A DNA stretch of 12,868 nt, taken from contig URBP01000061.1 in NCBI GenBank assembly GCA_900546105.1, positions 1 to 12,868 of the forward strand. Reading direction: 5' to 3'. The notes under the pieces were generated by a model. It did no database searches, had not been told where the DNA came from, and saw only the letters and a program-made list of their open reading frames with translations. Source of the stretch: an uncultured Collinsella sp. GTDB taxonomy: Bacteria > Actinomycetota > Coriobacteriia > Coriobacteriales > Coriobacteriaceae. Both the position numbers and the translations under genes were made by a program. Position 1 is the stretch's first letter, and every line of letters begins with the position of its first letter. This document shows positions 1-5,517 of the stretch, piece by piece.

Positions 1-14
1 AATGAGTGCCCAAA

Positions 15-43
15 AGGGGCGCGACCGCAATGGCCACGCCCCT
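15..43 (-). terminator. Rho-independent terminator, distal to yqeY
   Basis: On the minus strand GGGGCG pairs with CGCCCC, and a second short helix inside (GGCC with GGTC) continues the stem around a small loop. The 3' arm is followed directly by TTTT. There is no T-run on the plus-strand side, so it serves leftward transcription. It is the most distal of the hairpins downstream of yqeY and may act as a back-up terminator for the prsA-yqeY unit. Confidence 0.6.
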
Positions 44-91
44 CAAGACCCGAAAATAATACAACCGCCCTTGTTGAGCAAAAGTCAGCGA

Positions 92-190
92 AAACCCGTA
101 CACGCGAGCAAGATGACGTGAAATGAAAGGGCGCAGACCTTATGGTCGCGCCCTTGAAATTGAACGTCAGATTGCCGCGTGTACGGGTTT
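92..190. repeat. Three-layer nested inverted repeat / large hairpin
   Basis: The outer arms at 92-106 and 176-190 are a perfect 15-bp inverted repeat (AAACCCGTACACGCG and its complement). Inside them, TGACGT at 114-119 pairs with ACGTCA at 164-169. The core is AAGGGCGC at 127-134 with GCGCCCTT at 148-155, plus GACC/GGTC closing a four-base loop. Together this gives 33 base pairs in 99 nt, all nested in register. On the minus strand the outer 3' arm is followed by TTTT. It lies in the 3' region of yqeY. It may be a structured 3' untranslated RNA, layered terminators or a mobile-element remnant; I do not recognise it as a named family and see no obvious target-site duplication. Confidence 0.7.
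126..155 (-). terminator. Probable terminator hairpin downstream of yqeY
   Basis: This is the core helix of the nested repeat. On the minus strand AAGGGCGC pairs with GCGCCCTT, and GACC/GGTC extends the stem around a four-base ATAA loop with one unpaired base. The 3' arm runs into TTTCATTTC, a weak U-rich tail. It lies about 80 nt past the yqeY stop codon. Termination is plausible but the tail is short. Confidence 0.5.
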
Positions 191-204
191 GCAGCGTCGA
201 GTCG

Positions 205-230
205 TTACGCGGTTTGGTAAAACCGCATAA
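205..230 (-). other. 3'-proximal hairpin just after yqeY stop
   Basis: GCGGTTT and AAACCGC flank a four-base loop as a perfect 7-bp stem, and TTA/TAA pairs extend it across one mismatch. It starts about five bases past the yqeY stop codon. No T-tract follows on the minus strand, so an mRNA 3'-end-protecting stem is more likely than a terminator. The rest of 1-234 holds no gene I can support. Confidence 0.5.
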
Positions 231-234
231 CATA

Positions 235-678
235 TTACGCAAGCTTTGCGCCGACGATCTTTGCCGCCGCAGGCTTATCGAAGTTGCCGCCGGTGGCCTT
301 GCCGAGCGCGCCCATGACCTGGCCCATCTGCTTCTTGGACGTAGCGCCCAGCTCGGCGATAACCTGCTCGATCAGGGCCTCGAGCTCCTCGCCCGAAACC
401 TGCGCGGGCAGCAGGCTCTCCAGAATCTTGACCTGCTCGGTCAGGTTGTCGGTACGCTCCTGGTCGGTACCGGCCTTGATGGACATCTCCAGCGTCTCGC
501 TCGTCTGCTTAATCAGACGCTTGATCATGCTGTTGACGTCTTCCTCGGTCACATCGCGACGCTCGTTGACCTCGATGTTCTTCACTTCGGCCTTGACCTG
601 GCGAATGATAGACAGGCGAACCTTGTCCTTGGCCTTCATGGCCGCAATCATTTCCTTCTGCAGCTCTTCGTTGGTCAT
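235..678 (-). CDS. yqeY: YqeY family (GatB/YqeY domain) protein
   Basis: A 147-residue cytoplasmic protein that matches the YqeY family in length and sequence. The N-terminal half is helical and charged, with the typical MKAKDKVRLSIIRQVKAEVK stretch near residues 14-33. The C-terminal GatB/Asn-tRNA-amidotransferase-type helical domain spans about 87-147 (LPAQVSGEELEALIEQVI, then KQMGQVMGALGKATGG). In GatB this domain contacts tRNA; stand-alone YqeY proteins lack the amidotransferase core and their role is poorly defined. I start at the ATG at 678, not the upstream ATG at 714, because AGGAGG at 687-692 lies 8 nt before it and the product then has family length. It lies 54 nt downstream of the PrsA-like gene and is probably co-transcribed with it. 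Confidence 0.92.
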   Translation of the reverse strand: MTNEELQKEMIAAMKAKDKVRLSIIRQVKAEVKNIEVNERRDVTEEDVNSMIKRLIKQTSETLEMSIKAGTDQERTDNLTEQVKILESLLPAQVSGEELEALIEQVIAELGATSKKQMGQVMGALGKATGGNFDKPAAAKIVGAKLA

Positions 679-732
679 CTGCAAATCCTCCTCAATAGTG
701 CGGGCGGCACTCACACGAGCACCGTCCCATGA

Positions 733-1956
733 TTACTCGGTCGTCGACGAATCGTCGGTCGAACTCTTGGTGACGCCCTTCAGGCTCACGTTATAGGGCA
801 CGTCCTTGGGCATGGGGTTAACGGTAATGTCGGCATCCTTCTTGTACTGCTCCAGCCACTCGCTATATGCAGTGCTGGCCGCCTGCGTCTTCACCACGTT
901 GGAGACGTACTTCTTGATGGCCTTGGGCACCTGCTTAATGTCATCGACCTGGCTATCGACATGGAAGTAGTCGGTGCACTTGATAATGTGATAGCCGTAC
1001 GTCGACTCGACCACGTCGCTCACATCGCCCTTGTTGAGCCCCTCGAGCGCCGCCTGGTAACTGTCGACGAAGGTGGTGAGCTTGTCCCAGCCCACATCGC
1101 CCTTCTTGTCCTTGGAGCCGGTATCGTCGGAGTACTGCTCCACGGCGTCCTCAAAGCTCAGCTCGCCAGAGTTGATCTTGTCCAGGCACTCCTGCGCCTT
1201 GGCCTTGGCGGCAGCCTTGTCCTCGTCAGATGCGTCGGAATCGACCTTGATCAAGATGTTCGACGAGCGGCGAGCATCGTTGTAGTTGGACAGGTTCTCA
1301 TTGATGTAATCGACAATCTCGCTGTCCTTGGGCTTGCTGGTGGGTGCCACGGCATCCTTGAGCTTCTGCTGCGCCAGACTCTCCTTGAGCGAATCCTTGT
1401 AGGTGTCCTCGGTGTAGCCGTAGGTCTTAAGCGTCTTCTTAAAGGTCTTGGCGCCGCCCGCGCTCTTGCACGCGTCCTTCCAAGCCTTCTCGACCTCCTT
1501 GTCCGACACCGTCACGCCGTTTTCCTTCTGCGCCTGCTGAAGCAGAATCTGCTGCGTGTAAGAGTCGATGAGCTGCTTGCGGTACTTCTTGGGCGTGAGG
1601 TCGTTGTCGACCAGGTACTGTGCCCAGTCCTTGTCCTTGGTGTAGCCGTAGGACGTGCGCATGCTCATGATCTGCTTGGTCACGGTGTCCTCGGTGAGGT
1701 TGGTGCCATTGATGGTAGCAGCCACGCCACCAGTGAGCTTATAGCCCGAGCTTGTGCTTTCGGTCTGCGACATCAGGCCGGAGCACGCCATGGCCGAGAC
1801 GGAGAGCAGCATCGCCAGCACGCCGATGACCACCAGGACAATCTTGACGGTCTTAGACACGTACGTCTTGCGCTGCTTCTTACGAGAGCTGGAGGCAGCG
1901 CGAGTCTGCTGCTCGGGCGTCGGCGCGGCCTCGGGGTTCTTTTTCTTGTTTGCCAT
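733..1956 (-). CDS. PrsA/SurA-like peptidyl-prolyl cis-trans isomerase, membrane-anchored
   Basis: A 407-residue extracytoplasmic foldase. Residues 1-35 are a basic, Ser/Gln-rich cytoplasmic leader, and 37-57 form one hydrophobic segment ending in AMAC-SG. Cys58 could be lipidated as in PrsA, but Ala instead of Leu at -3 makes the lipobox poor, so an uncleaved anchor is equally possible. Residues 80-205 form the SurA-N-like chaperone region, rich in Lys, Gln and Asp. A PpiC/parvulin rotamase domain follows at about 228-328, seen as ARRSSNILIK, YSDDTGSKDKKGDVGW and STYGYHIIKC. The family helps secreted proteins fold outside the membrane by Xaa-Pro isomerisation. The C-terminal tail (391-407) is Ser/Thr/Asp-rich. 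The start is supported by an AAAGG-type ribosome site. yqeY follows it. I see no convincing promoter; the repeat cluster lies upstream. Confidence 0.9.
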   Translation of the reverse strand: MANKKKNPEAAPTPEQQTRAASSSRKKQRKTYVSKTVKIVLVVIGVLAMLLSVSAMACSGLMSQTESTSSGYKLTGGVAATINGTNLTEDTVTKQIMSMRTSYGYTKDKDWAQYLVDNDLTPKKYRKQLIDSYTQQILLQQAQKENGVTVSDKEVEKAWKDACKSAGGAKTFKKTLKTYGYTEDTYKDSLKESLAQQKLKDAVAPTSKPKDSEIVDYINENLSNYNDARRSSNILIKVDSDASDEDKAAAKAKAQECLDKINSGELSFEDAVEQYSDDTGSKDKKGDVGWDKLTTFVDSYQAALEGLNKGDVSDVVESTYGYHIIKCTDYFHVDSQVDDIKQVPKAIKKYVSNVVKTQAASTAYSEWLEQYKKDADITVNPMPKDVPYNVSLKGVTKSSTDDSSTTE

Positions 1957-1992
1957 AGTTGGCCTTTCGCATCACGGATCGAACAAACGCCA

Positions 1993-2003
1993 TTGTGTCA
2001 CAA
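1993..2003. promoter_or_regulatory. TTGTG-T-CACAA palindrome upstream of the PrsA-like gene
   Basis: A perfect 5+1+5 palindrome centred about 42 nt upstream of the PrsA-like start codon. The position suits an operator, and on the minus strand it contains TTGTGA, a possible -35-like hexamer. No matching -10 box is clear. It could be chance, since only 11 bases are involved. Confidence 0.3.
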
Positions 2004-2023
2004 CGCGCCCCCCGCGGCACACC

Positions 2024-2076
2024 TGGTGCAAAGGGGACAGGTTAATCTGCACCATTTTGGTGCAAAGGGGACAGGT
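2024..2076. repeat. 19-bp direct repeat pair with internal hairpin
   Basis: TGGTGCAAAGGGGACAGGT occurs exactly twice, at 2024-2042 and 2058-2076, 34 bp apart. The spacer contains TGCACCA (2048-2054), which pairs with TGGTGCA at the start of the second copy (2058-2064) around a three-base loop, and also complements the start of the first copy. This alternating hairpin design resembles short intergenic repetitive elements. It lies between the EIIA gene and the PrsA-like gene. Confidence 0.75.
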
Positions 2077-2095
2077 CTGGCAGTTGGCAGCTAGG

Positions 2096-2156
2096 GACGC
2101 TCCTTTTCTGCCGGCAGATGGGGACTGTCCCTACCTGCCGGCAGAAAAGGAACGTC
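2096..2156. repeat. 22-bp inverted repeat pair, REP/MITE-like element
   Basis: The arms at 2096-2117 and 2135-2156 are complementary at 21 of 22 positions. Each arm carries the self-complementary 10-mer CTGCCGGCAG (2108-2117 and 2135-2144) flanked by TTTTC or GAAAA. The 17-base loop holds GGGACTGTCCC (2121-2131), itself an inverted repeat. No T-tract follows either arm, so it is not a standard terminator. No transposase or transposase remnant is visible beside it. Together with the direct repeats at 2024-2076 it fills most of the 213-nt intergenic gap. Confidence 0.75.
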
Positions 2157-2169
2157 ACCGAGTGCCGCT

Positions 2170-2637
2170 TTAGAAGTGGCGGCGGATGGCGTCGACCATG
2201 CCCTGCGGCGTGGTCTGGCCGAGTACATCGGCTGCAGCGTCGGCATCCATAAAGACATTCATAAGCGCTTGCAGGGCCTCGACCTGGCCGCCCGGCTCGG
2301 CAATGCCCAGGTTGATGACGATCCGCGCCGGCACCGGGGCGCCCATGCCCGCCATCGCGTTGAACGTCACAGGTGCGGCGGGCTTTACCACTGCGATATA
2401 GGGCTTGGCCACAAATCCCGGATCGGTATGCGGAATGGCGATGTTTGCCGCCGGCATAGCGAGACCCGTGGGATAGGCGTCCTCGCGCGTGCGGACGGCG
2501 TTGAGCCAACCCTCGGCAATGTAGCCGCGCGGGGCAAGCTCACCCTCGAGCCGCGCAAACACCTCATCCGGCGTCGCGCACTCCCAATCAAAAAACACCA
2601 GCTCAGGCGAGAAAAGCGCCTCGGCGTTATCCGCCAT
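2170..2637 (-). CDS. PTS sugar transporter EIIA domain protein (galactitol/fructose type)
   Basis: A 155-residue single-domain PTS EIIA. The signature PTGLAMPAANIAIPHTD (residues 56-72) places the phosphorylated histidine at His70, as in the fructose/mannitol/galactitol EIIA fold; the PTG..AIPHTD wording is closest to GatA-like members. EIIA takes phosphate from HPr and passes it to an EIIB. No EIIB, EIIC or sugar enzyme is nearby, so the sugar is unknown and a regulatory role is possible. An upstream in-frame ATG at 2751 would add 38 residues, but GGAGG at 2643-2647 lies 5 nt before the ATG at 2637 and the family fold begins there. The PIN toxin gene ends 65 nt upstream with no terminator between, so read-through is possible. 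Confidence 0.85.
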   Translation of the reverse strand: MADNAEALFSPELVFFDWECATPDEVFARLEGELAPRGYIAEGWLNAVRTREDAYPTGLAMPAANIAIPHTDPGFVAKPYIAVVKPAAPVTFNAMAGMGAPVPARIVINLGIAEPGGQVEALQALMNVFMDADAAADVLGQTTPQGMVDAIRRHF

Positions 2638-2655
2638 ACCGTCCTCCAAAGTTGC

Positions 2656-2676
2656 ATGGGGTTCACATTGCCCCAT
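2656..2676 (-). other. Leader hairpin before EIIA gene
   Basis: ATGGGG (2656-2661) and CCCCAT (2671-2676) form a 6-bp stem around a nine-base loop. It sits in the 65-nt gap between the PIN toxin stop and the EIIA ribosome site, about 9 nt upstream of GGAGG. It could affect initiation or stabilise the message; with only 6 bp this is weak. Confidence 0.3.
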
Positions 2677-2702
2677 ATGATAGCGAAACCAGACAGACAA
2701 GG

Positions 2703-3170
2703 TTAGTCGAGGATCCCGATCATCTCGAGTGCACGCGCGGGCGTCAGGCAAACCTCGGGCATCGCCTCCAACATGCGCCGGTCGCTCGTGACCACGTAGT
2801 CAACATCTGCCGTCTCGCCCGAAGCGATGATGAGGTTGTCTTCAAGATCCGGCATGCGCTTGCCAAGCATGCGCGCCATCTCGCACTCTGCCAACGAAAG
2901 CGGAGAGGCGGTTGCCACCTGCATCATGTGCTCGATGCAGGCCCATGACGCCGAGGCAAATGACACGTTAATCCCATTCGCATTCCGCCGGGCTAGACGC
3001 CGAGGCAAAATGTAGAACACATCCTTTGCCGTCGTGGGCGCATACAGAAGGTCGATCTTTCCCGCCTCGGCCAGTTCAACCAATCTCTTCGCTTCGTCGA
3101 ATGCCCCCTCTTGCAGGTAATAATCGAGCCAAACGTTCGTATCTACCAAGAGATGCTTTGCCTCAATCAT
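2703..3170 (-). CDS. PIN-domain toxin (VapC-like ribonuclease)
   Basis: A 155-residue PIN-domain protein. LVDTNVWLDYYL at residues 8-19 gives the first metal-binding Asp10 with the usual TN. Asp50 (TAKDVFYIL), Asp111 (LEDNLIIASGE) and Asp130 (VVTSDRRML) complete the acidic set expected of a Mg-dependent RNase. Known VapC-type PIN toxins cut tRNA or rRNA; the target here cannot be read from sequence. A TTG start at 3176 would add two residues, but the ATG at 3170 overlaps the antitoxin stop as ATGA, a typical translational-coupling arrangement, with GAGGCG about 8 nt upstream. The length is full and no key residue is missing. The partner antitoxin lies directly upstream. Confidence 0.85.
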   Translation of the reverse strand: MIEAKHLLVDTNVWLDYYLQEGAFDEAKRLVELAEAGKIDLLYAPTTAKDVFYILPRRLARRNANGINVSFASASWACIEHMMQVATASPLSLAECEMARMLGKRMPDLEDNLIIASGETADVDYVVTSDRRMLEAMPEVCLTPARALEMIGILD

Positions 3171-3511
3171 CGGCAATTCGCCTCGATGTCGGCAATCATC
3201 GCGTCATACATATCATCTCGTACGGCATCCCAGTCTTCCGCAGATGATCCAGCTGGCGCAAAATCCGAAGCGCTTAGCCCCAACGAGGAAAAAGCTAGGC
3301 CACACCCCTGCTCGGCCAGGCTCTCCGCACGGGGCGCCTCGCGCTTATCCGCCACCATAAATCCCGGCAGCGTTTGATGTTCGACGAGATAGGCCCAAAG
3401 CGCACGAATGGCATCGCTCGGCCCCAATCCATTGCGAGTTAGGACCGCATCGCCACCAGCTTTGAGCATAGGATCGATTCGTGTGTTGAGCTGCACCGTT
3501 GCTGTACCCAT
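3167..3511 (-). CDS. RelB/DinJ-like ribbon-helix-helix antitoxin
   Basis: A 114-residue protein. The N-terminal stretch TVQLNTRIDPMLKAGGDAVL followed by GLGPSDAIRALWAYLVEHQTLPGF (about residues 5-52) has the ribbon-helix-helix pattern of RelB/DinJ antitoxins: a short beta strand, helix, GL-x-PSDAIR turn and second helix. The C-terminal half is acidic and probably less structured, the usual toxin-binding part; AEDWDAVRDDMYDAMIADIEA near 90-110 looks like a binding helix. The start at 3511 has AGGAG 5 nt upstream. Its stop overlaps the toxin start. RHH antitoxins normally repress their own operon, and a palindrome over the putative -10 box fits that. RelB/DinJ partners are more often RelE/YafQ-fold toxins than PIN proteins. 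Confidence 0.8.
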   Translation of the reverse strand: MGTATVQLNTRIDPMLKAGGDAVLTRNGLGPSDAIRALWAYLVEHQTLPGFMVADKREAPRAESLAEQGCGLAFSSLGLSASDFAPAGSSAEDWDAVRDDMYDAMIADIEANCR

Positions 3512-3527
3512 AGCGGCTCCTCTCTAC

Positions 3528-3541
3528 CTGCTAGCAGTATA
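3528..3541 (-). promoter_or_regulatory. Putative autoregulated promoter of the toxin-antitoxin operon
   Basis: The 10-bp palindrome CTGCTAGCAG (3528-3537) lies 16 nt upstream of the antitoxin start and abuts TATACT (3536-3541, read on the minus strand), a good -10 hexamer. A possible -35 (TTGCGT) lies 16 nt further upstream but is weak. An operator over the -10/start region is what an autorepressing RHH antitoxin would need. Confidence 0.5.
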
Positions 3542-3565
3542 GCAAACATGAAAGGCCACGCAAAA

Positions 3566-3593
3566 GGACCCCGTCCACACACGGACGAGGCCC
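3566..3593 (-). terminator. Rho-independent terminator upstream of the toxin-antitoxin operon
   Basis: On the minus strand GGGCCTCGTCC and GGACGGGGTCC form an imperfect hairpin (9 of 11 pairs) around a six-base loop, followed by TTTTG. It insulates the toxin-antitoxin promoter from leftward transcription. No gene lies between it and the stronger terminator at 3661-3706, so it may be a back-up or a remnant of an older gene arrangement. Confidence 0.6.
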
Positions 3594-3660
3594 TATCGGA
3601 ATTCTTGGGATGGAAATGACACCCGTCACGTTATCCAGAGTCCAAAATCAAAAAGGCAAT

Positions 3661-3706
3661 AAAAGCTGAGGGGGCACATGTGATTCCATATGCCCCCTCA
3701 GCTTTT
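3661..3706. terminator. Strong bidirectional terminator after the AlbA-GHKL gene
   Basis: AAAAGCTGAGGGGGCA (3661-3676) and its exact complement (3691-3706) form a perfect 16-bp stem with a 14-base loop. The A-tract and T-tract at the arms make it a terminator in both directions. On the minus strand it follows the AlbA-GHKL stop codon by about 70 nt, and more T-runs follow. The rest of the gap 3512-3777 holds only the second hairpin and the toxin-antitoxin promoter. Confidence 0.85.
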
Positions 3707-3777
3707 CCGATAGTTAAGTCACAACAGCGCTTCGTCATTAACAAACACAAGCTGTCTCATTTTCCCACTTCTGCCCT

Positions 3778-5244
3778 TTAGGCCCAATACGGAATATACC
3801 TTCGATATTTGGCGCCCGCATCCTCGTCCTCTTCCTTTATCAATGTCTCTTCCAGGCACTCTCTGATTAAACGAGACATCGCCACCGTGTTTTTCTTTTC
3901 ATCGGAAAGTCCAAAACGCTCTCGCAGTGACTGATTGCTCATCGACTCGCCTTGGGCGTACAAAAGACAAGCATGCCAGTACACAGCATTTTTTCGTTCG
4001 CTTTTTTTCATTCGAGTATATGGGCAATCGCAATAGAGCGTCACGAGTGTTCCCAGCCCGCCCTCACTCTTGATAACCGGTGAAGGCATGCCGGCTTTTT
4101 CGAGCGAATCTACGATTAAATCCCAGCCCGTACCGCCTTCTTCGCAAAGATCCATTTGGCGCATGAGGGACGCCATCATCGAATTGCGCGTTTTCGGCTG
4201 CGCGTTGAGCACGCGTTCTGCCGGAATAAGCGTTGTCCCGGGATTAGAAAACTCGATGCGATTGTCGTAAATCGCAACAAGAGGCCCCGCCGTATTGTCA
4301 GCAATGTCTTGATGGATCACGGCATTTGATAGCAGTTCGCGAATCGCCCTTTGGGGGTAAGCCGTCTGGATGCGTCGAAATGCGCCATCCAACGTCTCAA
4401 CAGCCGGAATCATCGACATGATCAGTTGCTCAGCCTGCGGGAGCGCTAAAGCGTAACCCTTATCGATTTCAGTATCACCAATAATGTCAAAGCTGCCTTT
4501 TCCCGCATATCGCACAATTCGCAGCATGCGTTTTCTGAGCTCCGGATAGCGAGAGAGCCTCTTTCCCACCAGAAGCACCCCCAAGCGCGTCATGCTATAA
4601 CGGCCGTTGTCTTGGCGATGAATCAGCTCTTGCTCACAGAGAGTAAGAATTACTCCGTCCAGATCGACGGGTCTCCTCAATCTGCACAGTTCAAAATATG
4701 CATCAATATCCAGAATCTCGGCGACCTCTTGAGGCGTCAGATCGCTCTCAACTACAGCGAGCTCCGCGTTCCCCGCCTGCAAGCGTCGCCACAGCTCCGC
4801 CTCTCGCGCACTACCAGGAAGCAGTTCTGCCGTCGAAGATCCCTCTCGGATGTAGGCGGTCTTATCAAAATAGACCGGCTGAGCGTTCGCGGCGTGCACC
4901 TTCAGCACCACAAAGCGCTTTGTCTCACGATCAATAACCGCAAACTCGTAATTCGCATTGTTTGAGAGCGCAAGCTTGAGCCACATCAAAAGCTCTTGGT
5001 TGCCCTTACCCTTTGCGTGATATGGGTTGAACTGGGTGCCCACAAGCTCATGAGTATCGTCGCTCACGCCCCAAATCTTATAGGCATATGCACGGCCGCA
5101 GTAAGCGGCAGCGTTGGCAAGCGCCGAGATGTCACGACCCGTTCTAACGGGGTCGCTATTACCCTCTTTAAACTCAAGCCACTCGGTTTCATCGGGATAG
5201 CCGATAAGTGAATAAATCAGCTCCATGCCATCTGCTTCACCCAT
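3778..5244 (-). CDS. AlbA_2 (Schlafen-type) / GHKL-ATPase domain protein, RecG-like putative regulator
   Basis: A 488-residue protein of the family often labelled ATP-binding or putative DNA binding, sometimes misnamed RecG helicase; no helicase motifs are present. The N-terminal AlbA_2/Schlafen-type domain covers about 12-145: ETEWLEFKEG at 20-29 and the YIREGSSTAEL motif at 131-141. The middle (165-290) is a helical linker. A GHKL ATPase-like (HATPase_c_4) domain spans about 295-405: IRELLSNAVIHQD at 301-313 (N box), YDNRIEFSNPG at 326-336 and EEGGTGWDLIVDS at 368-380. A winged-helix-like segment ends the protein. ATG at 5244 is preceded by AGGAGG (5253-5258). It has its own promoter and terminator, and A+T content looks higher than in the flanking pur genes, suggesting horizontal acquisition. 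Function is unknown; DNA- or RNA-binding control or phage defence are possible. Confidence 0.82.
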   Translation of the reverse strand: MGEADGMELIYSLIGYPDETEWLEFKEGNSDPVRTGRDISALANAAAYCGRAYAYKIWGVSDDTHELVGTQFNPYHAKGKGNQELLMWLKLALSNNANYEFAVIDRETKRFVVLKVHAANAQPVYFDKTAYIREGSSTAELLPGSAREAELWRRLQAGNAELAVVESDLTPQEVAEILDIDAYFELCRLRRPVDLDGVILTLCEQELIHRQDNGRYSMTRLGVLLVGKRLSRYPELRKRMLRIVRYAGKGSFDIIGDTEIDKGYALALPQAEQLIMSMIPAVETLDGAFRRIQTAYPQRAIRELLSNAVIHQDIADNTAGPLVAIYDNRIEFSNPGTTLIPAERVLNAQPKTRNSMMASLMRQMDLCEEGGTGWDLIVDSLEKAGMPSPVIKSEGGLGTLVTLYCDCPYTRMKKSERKNAVYWHACLLYAQGESMSNQSLRERFGLSDEKKNTVAMSRLIRECLEETLIKEEDEDAGAKYRRYIPYWA

Positions 5245-5302
5245 TGAGCCTGCCTCCTTGCACCCATTTTGATAACAAGATGTTAAATAGATGATAAATA
5301 GA

Positions 5303-5331
5303 ATTATGCCTAATTAGAAGCAGAAGGCCAA
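5303..5331 (-). promoter_or_regulatory. Sigma-70-type promoter of the AlbA-GHKL gene
   Basis: On the minus strand TTGGCC (5326-5331, 4 of 6 matches to TTGACA) is separated by exactly 17 nt from CATAAT (5303-5308, 5 of 6 matches to TATAAT). It lies about 60 nt upstream of the ATG at 5244, in an A+T-rich stretch. Spacing and position are good; no operator is obvious. Confidence 0.55.
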
Positions 5332-5463
5332 ACTTTCCGGTCGTTTTCCCAGTTAATCTCAAGGCGGAAAGCTTCGTTCTCCACACAAGAGGCGATTGTT
5401 GTAATTGACAGGCAAGAAGAGCTAACTACTCAATTCAACTAAGCCAGGCGACACATAGCGCAA

Positions 5464-5506
5464 TAAAAAAGGCGGTTAGACGTATTCGCTACGCCCAACC
5501 GCCTTT
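5464..5506 (-). terminator. Rho-independent terminator of the purF-purM-purN cluster
   Basis: On the minus strand AAAGGCGGTT pairs perfectly with AACCGCCTTT, CGTA/TACG continues the stem inside a small internal loop, and TTTTTTATTG follows directly. It begins 12 nt after the purN stop codon. Confidence 0.9.
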
Positions 5507-5517
5507 ACAGCGAGTCA

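Noticed and set aside
142..796. Plus-strand frames opposite yqeY
   Set aside because: They overlap YqeY completely, begin inside the terminator structure, and have no family features.
961..2094. 377-codon plus-strand frame opposite the PrsA-like gene
   Set aside because: Antisense shadow: low-complexity Leu/Val/Arg-rich product, no ribosome site of note, and it runs into the repeat cluster.
2024..2156. CRISPR array
   Set aside because: Only two direct-repeat copies, a 15-nt spacer, no cas genes, and the flanking sequence is palindromic rather than spacer-like.
2042..2509. Minus-strand frame running from the EIIA gene into the repeat cluster
   Set aside because: Arg/Gly/His-rich out-of-frame shadow of the EIIA gene; it has no ribosome site and its C-terminus is encoded by the repeats.
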